The notes: generated by a model from the letters alone, not told the origin. A stretch of 5,528 bases of DNA from Chitinophagaceae bacterium (GCA_019454915.1 JACFNM010000274.1:1-5528); one strand, 5' to 3'; counted from the first letter of the stretch, positions 1-5,528 are shown. Program-made: numbers and translations.

Positions 1-19
1 AGACTTATCAAAGAACTGT

Positions 20-37
20 ATTAACTTTGCGGTTAAT
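20..37. repeat. Short inverted repeat just downstream of the truncated methyltransferase
   Basis: The arms ATTAAC (20-25) and GTTAAT (32-37) are perfectly complementary around a 6-base spacer, TTTGCG. The repeat lies 5 bases beyond the stop codon of the minus-strand methyltransferase ORF. It is AT-rich and has no T-tract, so it is a poor intrinsic terminator. The plus strand across it also reads TAACTTTG, which fits the Bacteroidota -7 consensus, but any -33 element would fall at or beyond the window edge. Its function is unknown and it may be chance. Confidence 0.3.
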
Positions 38-42
38 CTATA

Positions 43-1044
43 TTATCCTATAATTCTTTTTAACAAAGAACTTGGCTTAGGGGTATTAAATGGATTATCC
101 GGGAATATTTCTTTCAATTCATACCTTGCTATTTTATTATCTCCAGCAAAATTTCTGTCCCACCACGTTTGTATCGTTATTCCTTTTCTCACTTCAGTCA
201 AAAAGCGCTTTTGCATTGGGCGTCCTTTTCCGTCTATACCAAACACAATCCGATTATCTTTCAGTAGCTCATTGAAGCGTTCCTTTGAAACTATCCATGA
301 GCGCGACTTTGGCGGGTAGAATATATCACCATTGGGACTTTCGATCGGGTAATCCGTGTTTTCTGAATAAGTACGTGCGGATAAATCACTTGCCCGCCAA
401 CGACCTCTGGGGTCGTTATCAAGATTTTTAAACGCTTTTAATTGTTCTTCATTTCTCTCGATAAGGTTAGGAATCCACAGCGGTCTATTCTTAGCATAGC
501 ACACAATATATTCATGTGTTTCAGAAAATTGTTTAGCATCGTTTGCCGGCCCGTATTTTTTCTGCCAGACAAAGCAAGCCAAAAAATTATCTCCAAAAAT
601 TTCATCGAGTAGTATCCGTAAATTGGGTTGTTCATTATCATCAATAGAAATAAAAATGGCACCGTCCTCACTCAACAATTCTCGTAAAAGTTTTAATCGT
701 GGCATCATCATACAAAGCCATTTGTCGTGTCTTGTCAAATCTTCAACATCCACGGCTTTGCCCAGCCATTCCTTAATCATCGGACTATTTACGTTATCGT
801 TATACACCCAATTTTCATTTCCGGTATTGTATGGTGGATCTATATAAATGCACCTGATTTTTCCTGCATAAGTCGGAAGTAGCGCCTTCAATGCTTTCAG
901 GTTGTCGCCTTGTATGATTAGGTTATCGTGTAAAGAAACTTTATCCGTAAGACTCAAATCCTTCTTCGGCAGCAATTGGTGGTATTTGACCGCCAGGTGG
1001 TGGTTTTGGACGAATGTTTTTCCTTTGAAATTGAGGGTGGGCAT
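43..1044 (-). CDS. Truncated type III Mod-like DNA adenine methyltransferase
   Basis: This 333-residue protein resembles the N-terminal and central part of beta-class adenine-N6 DNA methyltransferases (COG2189, Mod subunit of type III restriction-modification or a related solitary enzyme). Visible landmarks are GDNLKAL (46-52), the catalytic DPPY motif with YIDPPYNTG (67-75), a DGAIFISIDDNE strand (127-138) and NPFNTPKP (317-324). In this class the order is motif IV (DPPY) first and the SAM-binding FxGxG motif last, soon after TPKP...RII. Here the frame ends at RIIG, so the SAM motif and the C-terminus are absent. Neither other minus-strand frame restores them in the 42 bases left, so a single frameshift does not explain the loss. 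It begins 5 bases after the XRE gene and is probably co-transcribed with it. Family members usually exceed 400 residues. The protein is likely inactive alone. No restriction subunit gene is visible; it would lie to the left if present. Confidence 0.85.
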   Translation of the reverse strand: MPTLNFKGKTFVQNHHLAVKYHQLLPKKDLSLTDKVSLHDNLIIQGDNLKALKALLPTYAGKIRCIYIDPPYNTGNENWVYNDNVNSPMIKEWLGKAVDVEDLTRHDKWLCMMMPRLKLLRELLSEDGAIFISIDDNEQPNLRILLDEIFGDNFLACFVWQKKYGPANDAKQFSETHEYIVCYAKNRPLWIPNLIERNEEQLKAFKNLDNDPRGRWRASDLSARTYSENTDYPIESPNGDIFYPPKSRSWIVSKERFNELLKDNRIVFGIDGKGRPMQKRFLTEVRKGITIQTWWDRNFAGDNKIARYELKEIFPDNPFNTPKPSSLLKRIIG

Positions 1045-1049
1045 TGTCG

Positions 1050-1355
1050 TTATTTTTTCCTGTCTTTAGTGATGTATTTTACTTTCTCTTCCGCCACCTG
1101 CAATGCTTTCAATGCTACTTCTTCATCTTCTACCTCATTCACCAGCTTATCACTAAGCCAGGCTATCAGTAAGTCGTCTTCTTTCACCTTAAAATACGCA
1201 GCTAATTTTACCACCTGCTCTCTTGTCGCTTTGCGTTGTTGGCGTTCTATTTTACTTAATATAGCCTGGTCAATGTCAAGATACGAGGCAACGATACGCA
1301 AAGGTAACTCCCTGCCCTCTCTTAATTTTCTGATCGTATCGCCTAAACTGTCCAT
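1050..1355 (-). CDS. XRE-family helix-turn-helix regulator next to the methyltransferase
   Basis: This 101-residue DNA-binding protein starts MDSLGDTIRKLRE. Residues 5-60 form a Cro/C1-type helix-turn-helix: a first helix at GDTIRKLRE, then PLRIVASYLDID and the recognition helix QAILSKIERQQR (30-41), followed by VVKLAAYFKV. The remaining 40 residues are charged and probably helical (EDEEVALKALQVAEEKVKYI). I chose the ATG at 1353-1355 because it gives the standard N-terminus for the fold. A longer frame to 1415 would run through the promoter and the operator palindrome. Position and size suit a controller that sets expression of the downstream methyltransferase, like C proteins of restriction-modification systems, and binding to the palindrome at 1371-1389 would give autoregulation. 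That role is inferred from layout. Confidence 0.85.
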   Translation of the reverse strand: MDSLGDTIRKLREGRELPLRIVASYLDIDQAILSKIERQQRKATREQVVKLAAYFKVKEDDLLIAWLSDKLVNEVEDEEVALKALQVAEEKVKYITKDRKK

Positions 1356-1370
1356 TTTGAATGATTTTAT

Positions 1371-1389
1371 TTTGACAAATAATGTCAAA
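1371..1389. promoter_or_regulatory. Palindromic operator candidate for the XRE regulator
   Basis: The arms TTTGACA (1371-1377) and TGTCAAA (1383-1389) are a perfect 7-bp inverted repeat separated by AATAA. The site lies 15 bases upstream of the XRE start codon and its distal arm overlaps the -7 promoter box at 1386-1393. Dimeric XRE/C-type regulators usually bind such two-fold sites, and this position would block RNA polymerase. Binding by the adjacent regulator is inferred. Confidence 0.6.
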
Positions 1390-1415
1390 TATAGATGTGC
1401 TATTTTATTTAGCAA
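1386..1415 (-). promoter_or_regulatory. Bacteroidota-type promoter for the XRE-methyltransferase operon
   Basis: Read on the minus strand, TTG (1413-1415) is followed after exactly 19 bases by TATATTTG (1386-1393). This matches the sigma-ABfr consensus of Bacteroidota, TTG-N19-21-TAnnTTTG. Transcription should begin roughly at 1378-1382, giving a leader of about 25 bases before the XRE ATG. The leader is A/T-rich with no Shine-Dalgarno sequence, as is usual in the phylum. Confidence 0.65.
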
Positions 1416-1718
1416 AATTTAGGCTACAGAAGTTTTCAACAAATGTGGATAGCTTCTTGCTCCTTTCCTTAGGATATGGGGACAAAGTTGGTAGTACATC
1501 ACCCGTTGTGACGGGGACTCCTGTATTTCCCTTCACTGCGGGATTGACTTCAGCATGCCCGTATTAAATGACTTGAAACCTGCCAATAGAGCGAGATAAC
1601 GTAGCCCGCTAAAATAACCCGAACAGCGAGGGAGAACGGTCTGGTGTCACGGGTAACTATATTCTTTAGCGGATTTCATATGGCAGCAATGAGAATAGAT
1701 TATATTCGCAACGAAAAA
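1416..1718. other. Intergenic stretch with no assigned gene
   Basis: This is most of the gap between the divergent XRE gene and the ketosynthase. I see no tRNA and no convincing CDS. It holds a small hairpin, CCCGT-TGTG-ACGGG (1502-1515), and a purine-rich part with structured-RNA-like character (about 1570-1660). On the minus strand a frame without ATG is open for 52 codons from 1563 to a TAA at 1405-1407 and reads protein-like, but it could be a decayed gene tail or chance. The plus strand contains no TTTG at all here, so no consensus -7 box for the ketosynthase is present; its promoter must diverge from consensus or use a different signal. Confidence 0.4.
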
Positions 1719-2858
1719 ATGAAACCGGTTTTTATTGTTGCAGATAATATCGTGTCGCCCCTGGGTCAAACGACTACAGCCAATTTCGATTTGCTGAAAG
1801 CGGGACACTCCGGTATTCAACTGCATCAAAATGCCTTCAGTCCCAGTCCCTATTATGCCTCCCTGTTTGACGAAAAAGAAGCCTTCACCGAAGGCATCCA
1901 AAATTCCGAAAAATATACCCGGTTCGAAAGACTATTGATTCATTCCATCCAAAACACACAGCCCGCCACGCCCGTCTTTTTCGGGGACAACAGAACCATT
2001 TTGATCATCGCCACCACCAAAGGCAATATCGGCCTGCTGGAAAAAGAATCATTAAGCGAAGAACTGGTAAAAAGAATCAGCCTCTTTTCATCGGCGCAAC
2101 GCATTGGGGGTCATTTTGGATTTGTTCATTCACCCCGGGTCATATCCCATGCCTGTATTTCGGGTATGGTCGCATTAATCACGGGTATGCGGTTGCTCCA
2201 GGCGGGGCTATACGACCATGCCGTGGTGGCCGGGGCAGATCTTATCACCCGGTTTGTTTTATCCGGCTTTCAATCCTTTCACGCCGTGAGTGATTTACCC
2301 TGCAAGCCCTTTGACAAAGAACGGAACGGTATCACGTTGGGTGAAGCGGCAGCCACCATCATTTTGTCCGTAAAAGAACCTTCCGGTCAGAATTGTATCC
2401 GGATAGCCGGCGGCGCGGTCAGTAATGATGCCAACCATATATCCGGTCCCTCCAGGACCGGCGCTGAACTACACCAGGCTATAGAAACCGCCATCCGTGA
2501 GGCATCCGTTTCCAAAGCAGCTATTGATTTTATTTCCGCACACGGCACCGCTACCCTGTACAATGACGAAATGGAATCCAAGGCCATTAACCTGTCCGGC
2601 CTGGAGAAAACTCCGCTGAACAGCCTGAAAGGTTACTATGGACATACACTGGGAGCGGCCGGTCTGTTAGAAACCGTCATTTCCGGTCATTCACTATTGT
2701 CCAACACCATCCTGCCCACGCCGGGCTTTGAACAACCAGGCACTTCACTTCCGGTACACGTTAATACCGCTTTGAAGACGGGTAGTTATCATTATTGTTT
2801 GAAGACGGGTTCAGGATTCGGGGGCTGCAATGCAGCCGTTATTTTAAAAAAGACATGA
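1719..2858 (+). CDS. Beta-ketoacyl-ACP synthase, aryl polyene/flexirubin type
   Basis: This 379-residue thiolase-fold enzyme (FabF/KS family) should catalyse decarboxylative condensation of malonyl-ACP with an ACP-bound acyl chain. The Cys-His-His triad is complete: Cys146 in SHACISG, His275 in SAHGTAT and His309 in YGHTLGAAG, with the conserved Lys304 and the C-terminal GFGG loop (366-369). It is slightly shorter than housekeeping FabF (about 410), and the nucleophile context ACISG rather than ACSSS/ACATG is the type I associate with secondary-metabolite ketosynthases of Bacteroidota. The frame is open upstream to 1644, but I chose the ATG at 1719: MKPVFIVADNIVSPLG begins with the usual first strand of the fold, and GAAAAA precedes it. 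It leads a plus-strand gene set and is followed by a methyltransferase 40 bases on. Substrate is inferred from context. Initiating roles or chain-length control cannot be separated here. Confidence 0.87.
   Translation: MKPVFIVADNIVSPLGQTTTANFDLLKAGHSGIQLHQNAFSPSPYYASLFDEKEAFTEGIQNSEKYTRFERLLIHSIQNTQPATPVFFGDNRTILIIATTKGNIGLLEKESLSEELVKRISLFSSAQRIGGHFGFVHSPRVISHACISGMVALITGMRLLQAGLYDHAVVAGADLITRFVLSGFQSFHAVSDLPCKPFDKERNGITLGEAAATIILSVKEPSGQNCIRIAGGAVSNDANHISGPSRTGAELHQAIETAIREASVSKAAIDFISAHGTATLYNDEMESKAINLSGLEKTPLNSLKGYYGHTLGAAGLLETVISGHSLLSNTILPTPGFEQPGTSLPVHVNTALKTGSYHYCLKTGSGFGGCNAAVILKKT
2823..2837. repeat. GC-rich palindrome at the end of the ketosynthase gene
   Basis: GGCTGCA and TGCAGCC are perfectly complementary around a single A. 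As RNA this could fold as a 5-bp stem with a 5-base loop, followed by GTTATTTTAAAAA. It lies in the final codons of the ketosynthase. The run after it is a poor T-tract, so it is at best a weak attenuator or an mRNA 3'-end stabiliser, and may be chance in coding sequence. Confidence 0.2.
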
Positions 2859-2898
2859 CCTTATATCAATCATCTTTTAATTAATAGTAGTACGGTAT

Positions 2899-3984
2899 AT
2901 GAATTTCTTTAAGAAAGATAAGAAGACGGCGCTCGAAGCAAAAGATATGGCCCAGTTCATCGCCTTCGGACCGGTTATATTCCAGGTATCCCGGGTTTTG
3001 AGAGAAAAAGGAATCCTGCAGGTAATTGAAGAAAGCGGTTCAGCTGGAATCACCTTAGAAGACATCGGTAAAAAGGTGAAGCTGCCGCACTATGGAATAA
3101 GGGTGCTGCTGGAATCGGCATTGGGTATCGGACTGGTCACAGAAAATAACGCCAAATATGCACTGACGCGTACCGGGTATTTCATATTACACGACCCGCT
3201 TACCCGGGTCAACATGGATTTTGTACACGATATCTGTTATAGAGGTCTGTTCGATCTGGACAAAAGCATCGAGACCGGTAAACCGGAAGGTTTAAAGACC
3301 CTCGGAAACTGGTCTACTATTTATGAAGGATTATCTCTTCTTCCCGAAAAAGCGCAGAAAAGCTGGTTCGCCTTCGACCACTTTTTTTCCGATAATGCAT
3401 TTCCGGCCGTGATTCACCAGATATACGACAAGGGTATAAAAAACATATTGGATATCGGAGGCAACACCGGAAAATGGGCAATTGCTTCCGCCAGACATTC
3501 CCCCGATATTCACGTCACCATTATGGATCTGCCGGGTCAATTAGGTTTGGCAAAAAAGAAAATAGAAGAGCTGGGGCTGAGCAGCCAGGTATCTTTTCAC
3601 CCTATCAATATTTTGGATGAAAGTCAGCCATTTCCCAAAGGCTTCGATGCCATCTGGATGAGCCAGTTCCTGGACTGTTTTTCGGAAGCCGAAATTGTAT
3701 CCATCCTGAAACGCTGTACCGAGGCCATAGACGAGGATGGAAGCATTCTGATACTGGAAGCTTTCTGGGATACCCAACGATTTGAGACAGCCGCCTTCTG
3801 CCTGCAGCAGACCTCCATCTATTTCACTGCCATAGCAAACGGAAACAGCCAGATGTATGATTCCAGGGTGTTCAAACAATGCGTTGAGGAAGCGGGACTG
3901 GAAATTGAAGAACAGGTTGATGGTATCGGGCTGAGCCACACCCTTTTGAGATGCAAAAAGAAAGGCATAAAGCAACCGGTTTGA
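2899..3984 (+). CDS. Class I SAM-dependent methyltransferase with winged-helix N-terminus
   Basis: This 361-residue protein has the build of the plant-OMT/acetylserotonin-OMT group. A helical and winged-helix dimerisation part (about 17-100, with ITLEDIGKKVKLPHYGIRVLL and the wing TENNAKYALTRTG) is followed by a Rossmann methyltransferase domain (about 178-355). SAM-binding motif I is ILDIGGNTGKWA (183-194), the acidic ribose-binding residue is Asp210 in IMDLPG, and the post-motif strand is FDAIWMSQFLDCFS (249-262). Where classical O-methyltransferases carry the catalytic His (LHDW-like), this protein has FLDCF, so a standard O-methylation mechanism is doubtful. In a flexirubin-type pathway the likely role is C-methylation of the 4-hydroxyphenyl head, which is inferred. 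The start ATG at 2899 follows TAGTAGTACGGTAT, with no Shine-Dalgarno sequence. It lies 40 bases after the ketosynthase and is likely in the same operon. Confidence 0.85.
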   Translation: MNFFKKDKKTALEAKDMAQFIAFGPVIFQVSRVLREKGILQVIEESGSAGITLEDIGKKVKLPHYGIRVLLESALGIGLVTENNAKYALTRTGYFILHDPLTRVNMDFVHDICYRGLFDLDKSIETGKPEGLKTLGNWSTIYEGLSLLPEKAQKSWFAFDHFFSDNAFPAVIHQIYDKGIKNILDIGGNTGKWAIASARHSPDIHVTIMDLPGQLGLAKKKIEELGLSSQVSFHPINILDESQPFPKGFDAIWMSQFLDCFSEAEIVSILKRCTEAIDEDGSILILEAFWDTQRFETAAFCLQQTSIYFTAIANGNSQMYDSRVFKQCVEEAGLEIEEQVDGIGLSHTLLRCKKKGIKQPV

Positions 3985-4058
3985 TGATTGATTGGCTCTT
4001 TGGCTTTTTATTAGTACTTTTCTCAGGAATAGAAACCGTCATCCCTCAATTTTTTTAA
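3984..4058 (+). CDS. Possible 24-residue hydrophobic small protein
   Basis: An ATG overlaps the methyltransferase stop codon by one base (TGATG), a layout that allows translational coupling. The frame reads MIDWLFGFLLVLFSGIETVI then PQFF and ends with TAA at 4056-4058. Residues 4-14 are strongly hydrophobic and only two acidic residues and no basic ones occur, so a short membrane peptide is conceivable. Against it are the very short length, no recognised family, and the AT-rich spacer composition, which often yields such frames by chance. Treat as a candidate only. Confidence 0.22.
   Translation: MIDWLFGFLLVLFSGIETVIPQFF
3992..4022 (+). promoter_or_regulatory. Weak internal promoter candidate before the flavoenzyme gene
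   Basis: TTG (3992-3994) is followed after 20 bases by TACTTTTC (4015-4022), which matches TAnnTTTG at all but the last position. It lies in the 93-base gap before the flavoprotein gene, larger than the other gaps in the set, and would give a leader of roughly 50 bases. It overlaps the small ORF candidate. The spacer is AT-rich, so a chance match is quite possible. Confidence 0.22.
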
Positions 4059-4077
4059 TCTTTATATATCATTTATC

Positions 4078-5325
4078 ATGCAGACAGAGTCAACAGATGT
4101 ACTGGTTATCGGCGCCGGGCCATCGGGTACCGTTGCCGCTTCTCTCATCCATCAGGCCGGCTTTAGCGTACGTATCATAGAAAAGATGAAGTTTCCCCGT
4201 TTCGTCATAGGTGAAAGCCTCTTACCCCGCTGCATGGAAGCATTAGATGAAGCTAAATTTCTGGATGCGTTATCGAAAAGAGGCTATCAGGAAAAAAACG
4301 GGGCAAAGTTTGTACGGGACGGCAGGGTCTGTGACTTCCAGTTTGCCGATCAATTTACGAAAGGGTGGACTCAAACCTGGCAGGTGCCCCGCGCCGATTT
4401 TGACAATACTCTTGCGCAAACCGTTGAACAAATGGGGGTAACCGTGCAATACGAAACGGCAGTCACCGGTATTCAATTCAATGACGACGGCAGCTCCGTC
4501 ACCACGGTAGAAGATACTCAGGGCAATAAGCAATATATAAAAGCCCGGTTCATCGTTGACGGTAGCGGCTACGGCAGAGTCATTCCCCGCTTACTCAATT
4601 TGGAGAGACCTTCTACGCTTCCGTCCCGGAAGACTTTATTCGCACATACCGTTGATAAAAGAAGAGCCATGTCTGATGAACCCAACCGGATCACCATCGT
4701 GGTACACAGGGATGATGTGTGGATTTGGGTTATCCCCTTTTCAAATGGCGTGACCTCTCTGGGCTTCGTAGGTTTTCCCGAATTCTTTGAAGAATTTGAA
4801 GGCTCGCCGGAAGAAAAATACCGGGCTTTGATTGCAAGCGAACCTTATCTGCGTGAGCGATTTAAAGATGTGGAACTGGTTTTTGAACCCCGGGTATTGC
4901 AGTCGTGGTCAAAAACAGTAGATAAATTTTATGGCAACGGTTTTGTACTTACCGGGAATGCAACGGAATTCCTGGACCCCGTATTTTCTTCGGGAGTAAC
5001 ACTTGCCGTTGTCTCCAGCCAAATAGCTGCCAAACTCGTCATCCGGCAATTGAAAGGAGAAAAAGTGGACTGGGAAAAAGAATATACCGCCGTCATGGTG
5101 GAGGGAGTGGAAGTATTCCGTTCCTATATCCTGGCCTGGTACGACGGAACACTCGGAACCATTTTCTTTGCGGAAAACCAGGAGGCGGAAATCAAAAACC
5201 AGATTTGTTCGGTGCTGGCAGGTTATGTGTGGGACACCTCAAACCCGTTCATCAAAGAACACCAAACAGCCCTGCAGAAACTGGCCAGGGTGATCAAGGC
5301 TAAGAAGATTATTGACGAAAAATAA
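4078..5325 (+). CDS. Flavin-dependent halogenase/monooxygenase-like oxidoreductase
   Basis: This 415-residue FAD protein belongs to the group spanning flavin-dependent halogenases, single-component hydroxylases and geranylgeranyl-reductase-like enzymes. The FAD ADP-binding motif is VIGAGPSG (10-17), followed by Glu35 at the second strand end. GESLLP (45-50), the central PRADFDNTL (104-112), DGSG (161-164) and GNATEFLDPVFSSGV (293-307) are all family landmarks. WIWVIP (215-220) is exactly the WxWxIP motif associated with halogenases, and Lys73 in EKNGAKF sits where phenol/pyrrole-type halogenases place their catalytic lysine. In a flexirubin-like cluster it could chlorinate or hydroxylate the aryl ring; which one is undecided from sequence. 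The ATG at 4078 is preceded by an AT-rich leader without a Shine-Dalgarno sequence and begins just before the FAD motif. No signal peptide is visible, so it is cytosolic. Confidence 0.85.
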   Translation: MQTESTDVLVIGAGPSGTVAASLIHQAGFSVRIIEKMKFPRFVIGESLLPRCMEALDEAKFLDALSKRGYQEKNGAKFVRDGRVCDFQFADQFTKGWTQTWQVPRADFDNTLAQTVEQMGVTVQYETAVTGIQFNDDGSSVTTVEDTQGNKQYIKARFIVDGSGYGRVIPRLLNLERPSTLPSRKTLFAHTVDKRRAMSDEPNRITIVVHRDDVWIWVIPFSNGVTSLGFVGFPEFFEEFEGSPEEKYRALIASEPYLRERFKDVELVFEPRVLQSWSKTVDKFYGNGFVLTGNATEFLDPVFSSGVTLAVVSSQIAAKLVIRQLKGEKVDWEKEYTAVMVEGVEVFRSYILAWYDGTLGTIFFAENQEAEIKNQICSVLAGYVWDTSNPFIKEHQTALQKLARVIKAKKIIDEK

Positions 5326-5346
5326 AACCACTTTTACCAACACGAT

Positions 5347-5528
5347 TTGACTGCACCAGATTTATATATCAGCGCACATGTCCTTATTCGTTCCGGCGTT
5401 GTTTACCGGGATGGTGAACTGATTTTTAAGGATGAAACGGCAGGCGGAACCAACGAATTCTTCCTTTCCGTCTATAAATCCTTAAAGGTGGATTATCCAA
5501 AATTTCACAAGATGGATAATCTTTGTAA
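5347..5528 (+). CDS. Small ketosynthase-like protein, 3' end outside window
   Basis: Sixty complete codons are visible, reading from a probable TTG start at 5347 (TAPDLYISAHVLIRSGVVY...) to YPKFHKMDNLC at the edge. The segment FFLSVYKSLKVDYPKFHKMD resembles, from memory, a short group of Bacteroidota proteins annotated 3-oxoacyl-ACP synthase and found in flexirubin/dialkylresorcinol clusters, which lack the usual ketosynthase catalytic residues or keep only part of the fold. No ATG or GTG lies in frame before residue 56, so TTG is the only reasonable start in view. The gene follows the flavoprotein stop by 21 bases in the same frame and without an intervening stop, so it is tightly linked. 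The catalytic part cannot be inspected. Confidence 0.6.
   Translation, partial: MTAPDLYISAHVLIRSGVVYRDGELIFKDETAGGTNEFFLSVYKSLKVDYPKFHKMDNLC

Noticed and set aside
1356..1415. N-terminal extension of the XRE regulator (20 extra residues from 1415)
   Set aside because: It would translate across the promoter and the operator palindrome, and the domain begins naturally at the ATG at 1355.
976..1422. 148-residue plus-strand open frame over the XRE gene
   Set aside because: It is a serine- and phenylalanine-rich antisense shadow of the regulator and the methyltransferase start.
1405..1563. Minus-strand open frame of 52 codons ending at TAA 1405-1407
   Set aside because: It has no ATG, is bounded upstream by a stop, overlaps the -33 element of the XRE promoter, and matches no family I know; kept only as an observation within the intergenic block.
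1644..1718. N-terminal extension of the ketosynthase starting at GTG 1644 or ATG 1680
   Set aside because: The added residues do not resemble a ketosynthase N-terminus, whereas MKPVFIVADNIVSPLG from 1719 is the expected first strand and loop.
3193..3210. Inverted repeat GACCCG/CGGGTC inside the methyltransferase gene
   Set aside because: It falls in ordinary coding sequence, has no adjacent T-tract or regulatory context, and is a length expected by chance.
3541..3975. 144-residue open frame on the minus strand inside the methyltransferase gene
   Set aside because: It is a shadow frame antisense to a clearly coding Rossmann domain and has no recognisable motif of its own.
1..5528. CRISPR array, tRNA, rRNA or complete insertion sequence
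   Set aside because: No regularly spaced direct repeats, cloverleaf with a CCA-type acceptor, rRNA segment or transposase frame was found on either strand.

Overview
The window looks like a chromosomal segment from a Bacteroidota bacterium, plausibly a Chitinophaga-like member of the Chitinophagales. The clues are promoter elements of the TTG-N19-TAnnTTTG type, A-rich leaders without Shine-Dalgarno sequences, and protein types typical of flexirubin/aryl-polyene pigment loci. The genus is an inference from style and gene content, not a database match.

Layout. The left quarter (about 20-1415, minus strand, visibly more AT-rich) is a remnant or fragment of a restriction-modification locus. A small XRE-family regulator (1050-1355) is followed 5 bases later by a DNA adenine methyltransferase of the type III Mod/COG2189 kind (43-1044). 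The methyltransferase stops just after its TPKP motif, before the S-adenosylmethionine-binding FxGxG motif, so it is probably inactive. Upstream of the regulator lies a well-formed Bacteroidota promoter whose -7 box is overlapped by a 7+7 bp palindrome, a classic arrangement for autoregulation. The stretch 1416-1718 contains no convincing gene and is described as unassigned.

The right three quarters (1719-5528, plus strand) form a co-directional set: a beta-ketoacyl-ACP synthase with a complete Cys-His-His triad (1719-2858), a class I SAM-dependent methyltransferase with a winged-helix/dimerisation N-terminus (2899-3984), a flavin-dependent halogenase/monooxygenase-like protein with GESLLP and WxWxIP motifs (4078-5325), and the first 60 codons of a small ketosynthase-like protein running off the right edge (5347 onward). 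This combination matches the edge of a flexirubin (aryl polyene/dialkylresorcinol family) pigment cluster: the ketosynthase would elongate an ACP-bound polyene, the methyltransferase would methylate the aryl head, and the flavoenzyme would halogenate or hydroxylate the ring. The pathway assignment is inferred; no acyl carrier protein, aromatic ammonia-lyase, ketoreductase or dehydratase gene lies inside the window.

No system that is clearly new was found. The items most worth checking are the truncated methyltransferase still sitting behind an apparently intact regulated promoter, the halogenase-versus-hydroxylase question for the flavoenzyme, the methyltransferase's missing canonical catalytic histidine, a 24-codon hydrophobic ORF overlapping the methyltransferase stop codon, and the unexplained block between the two gene sets.
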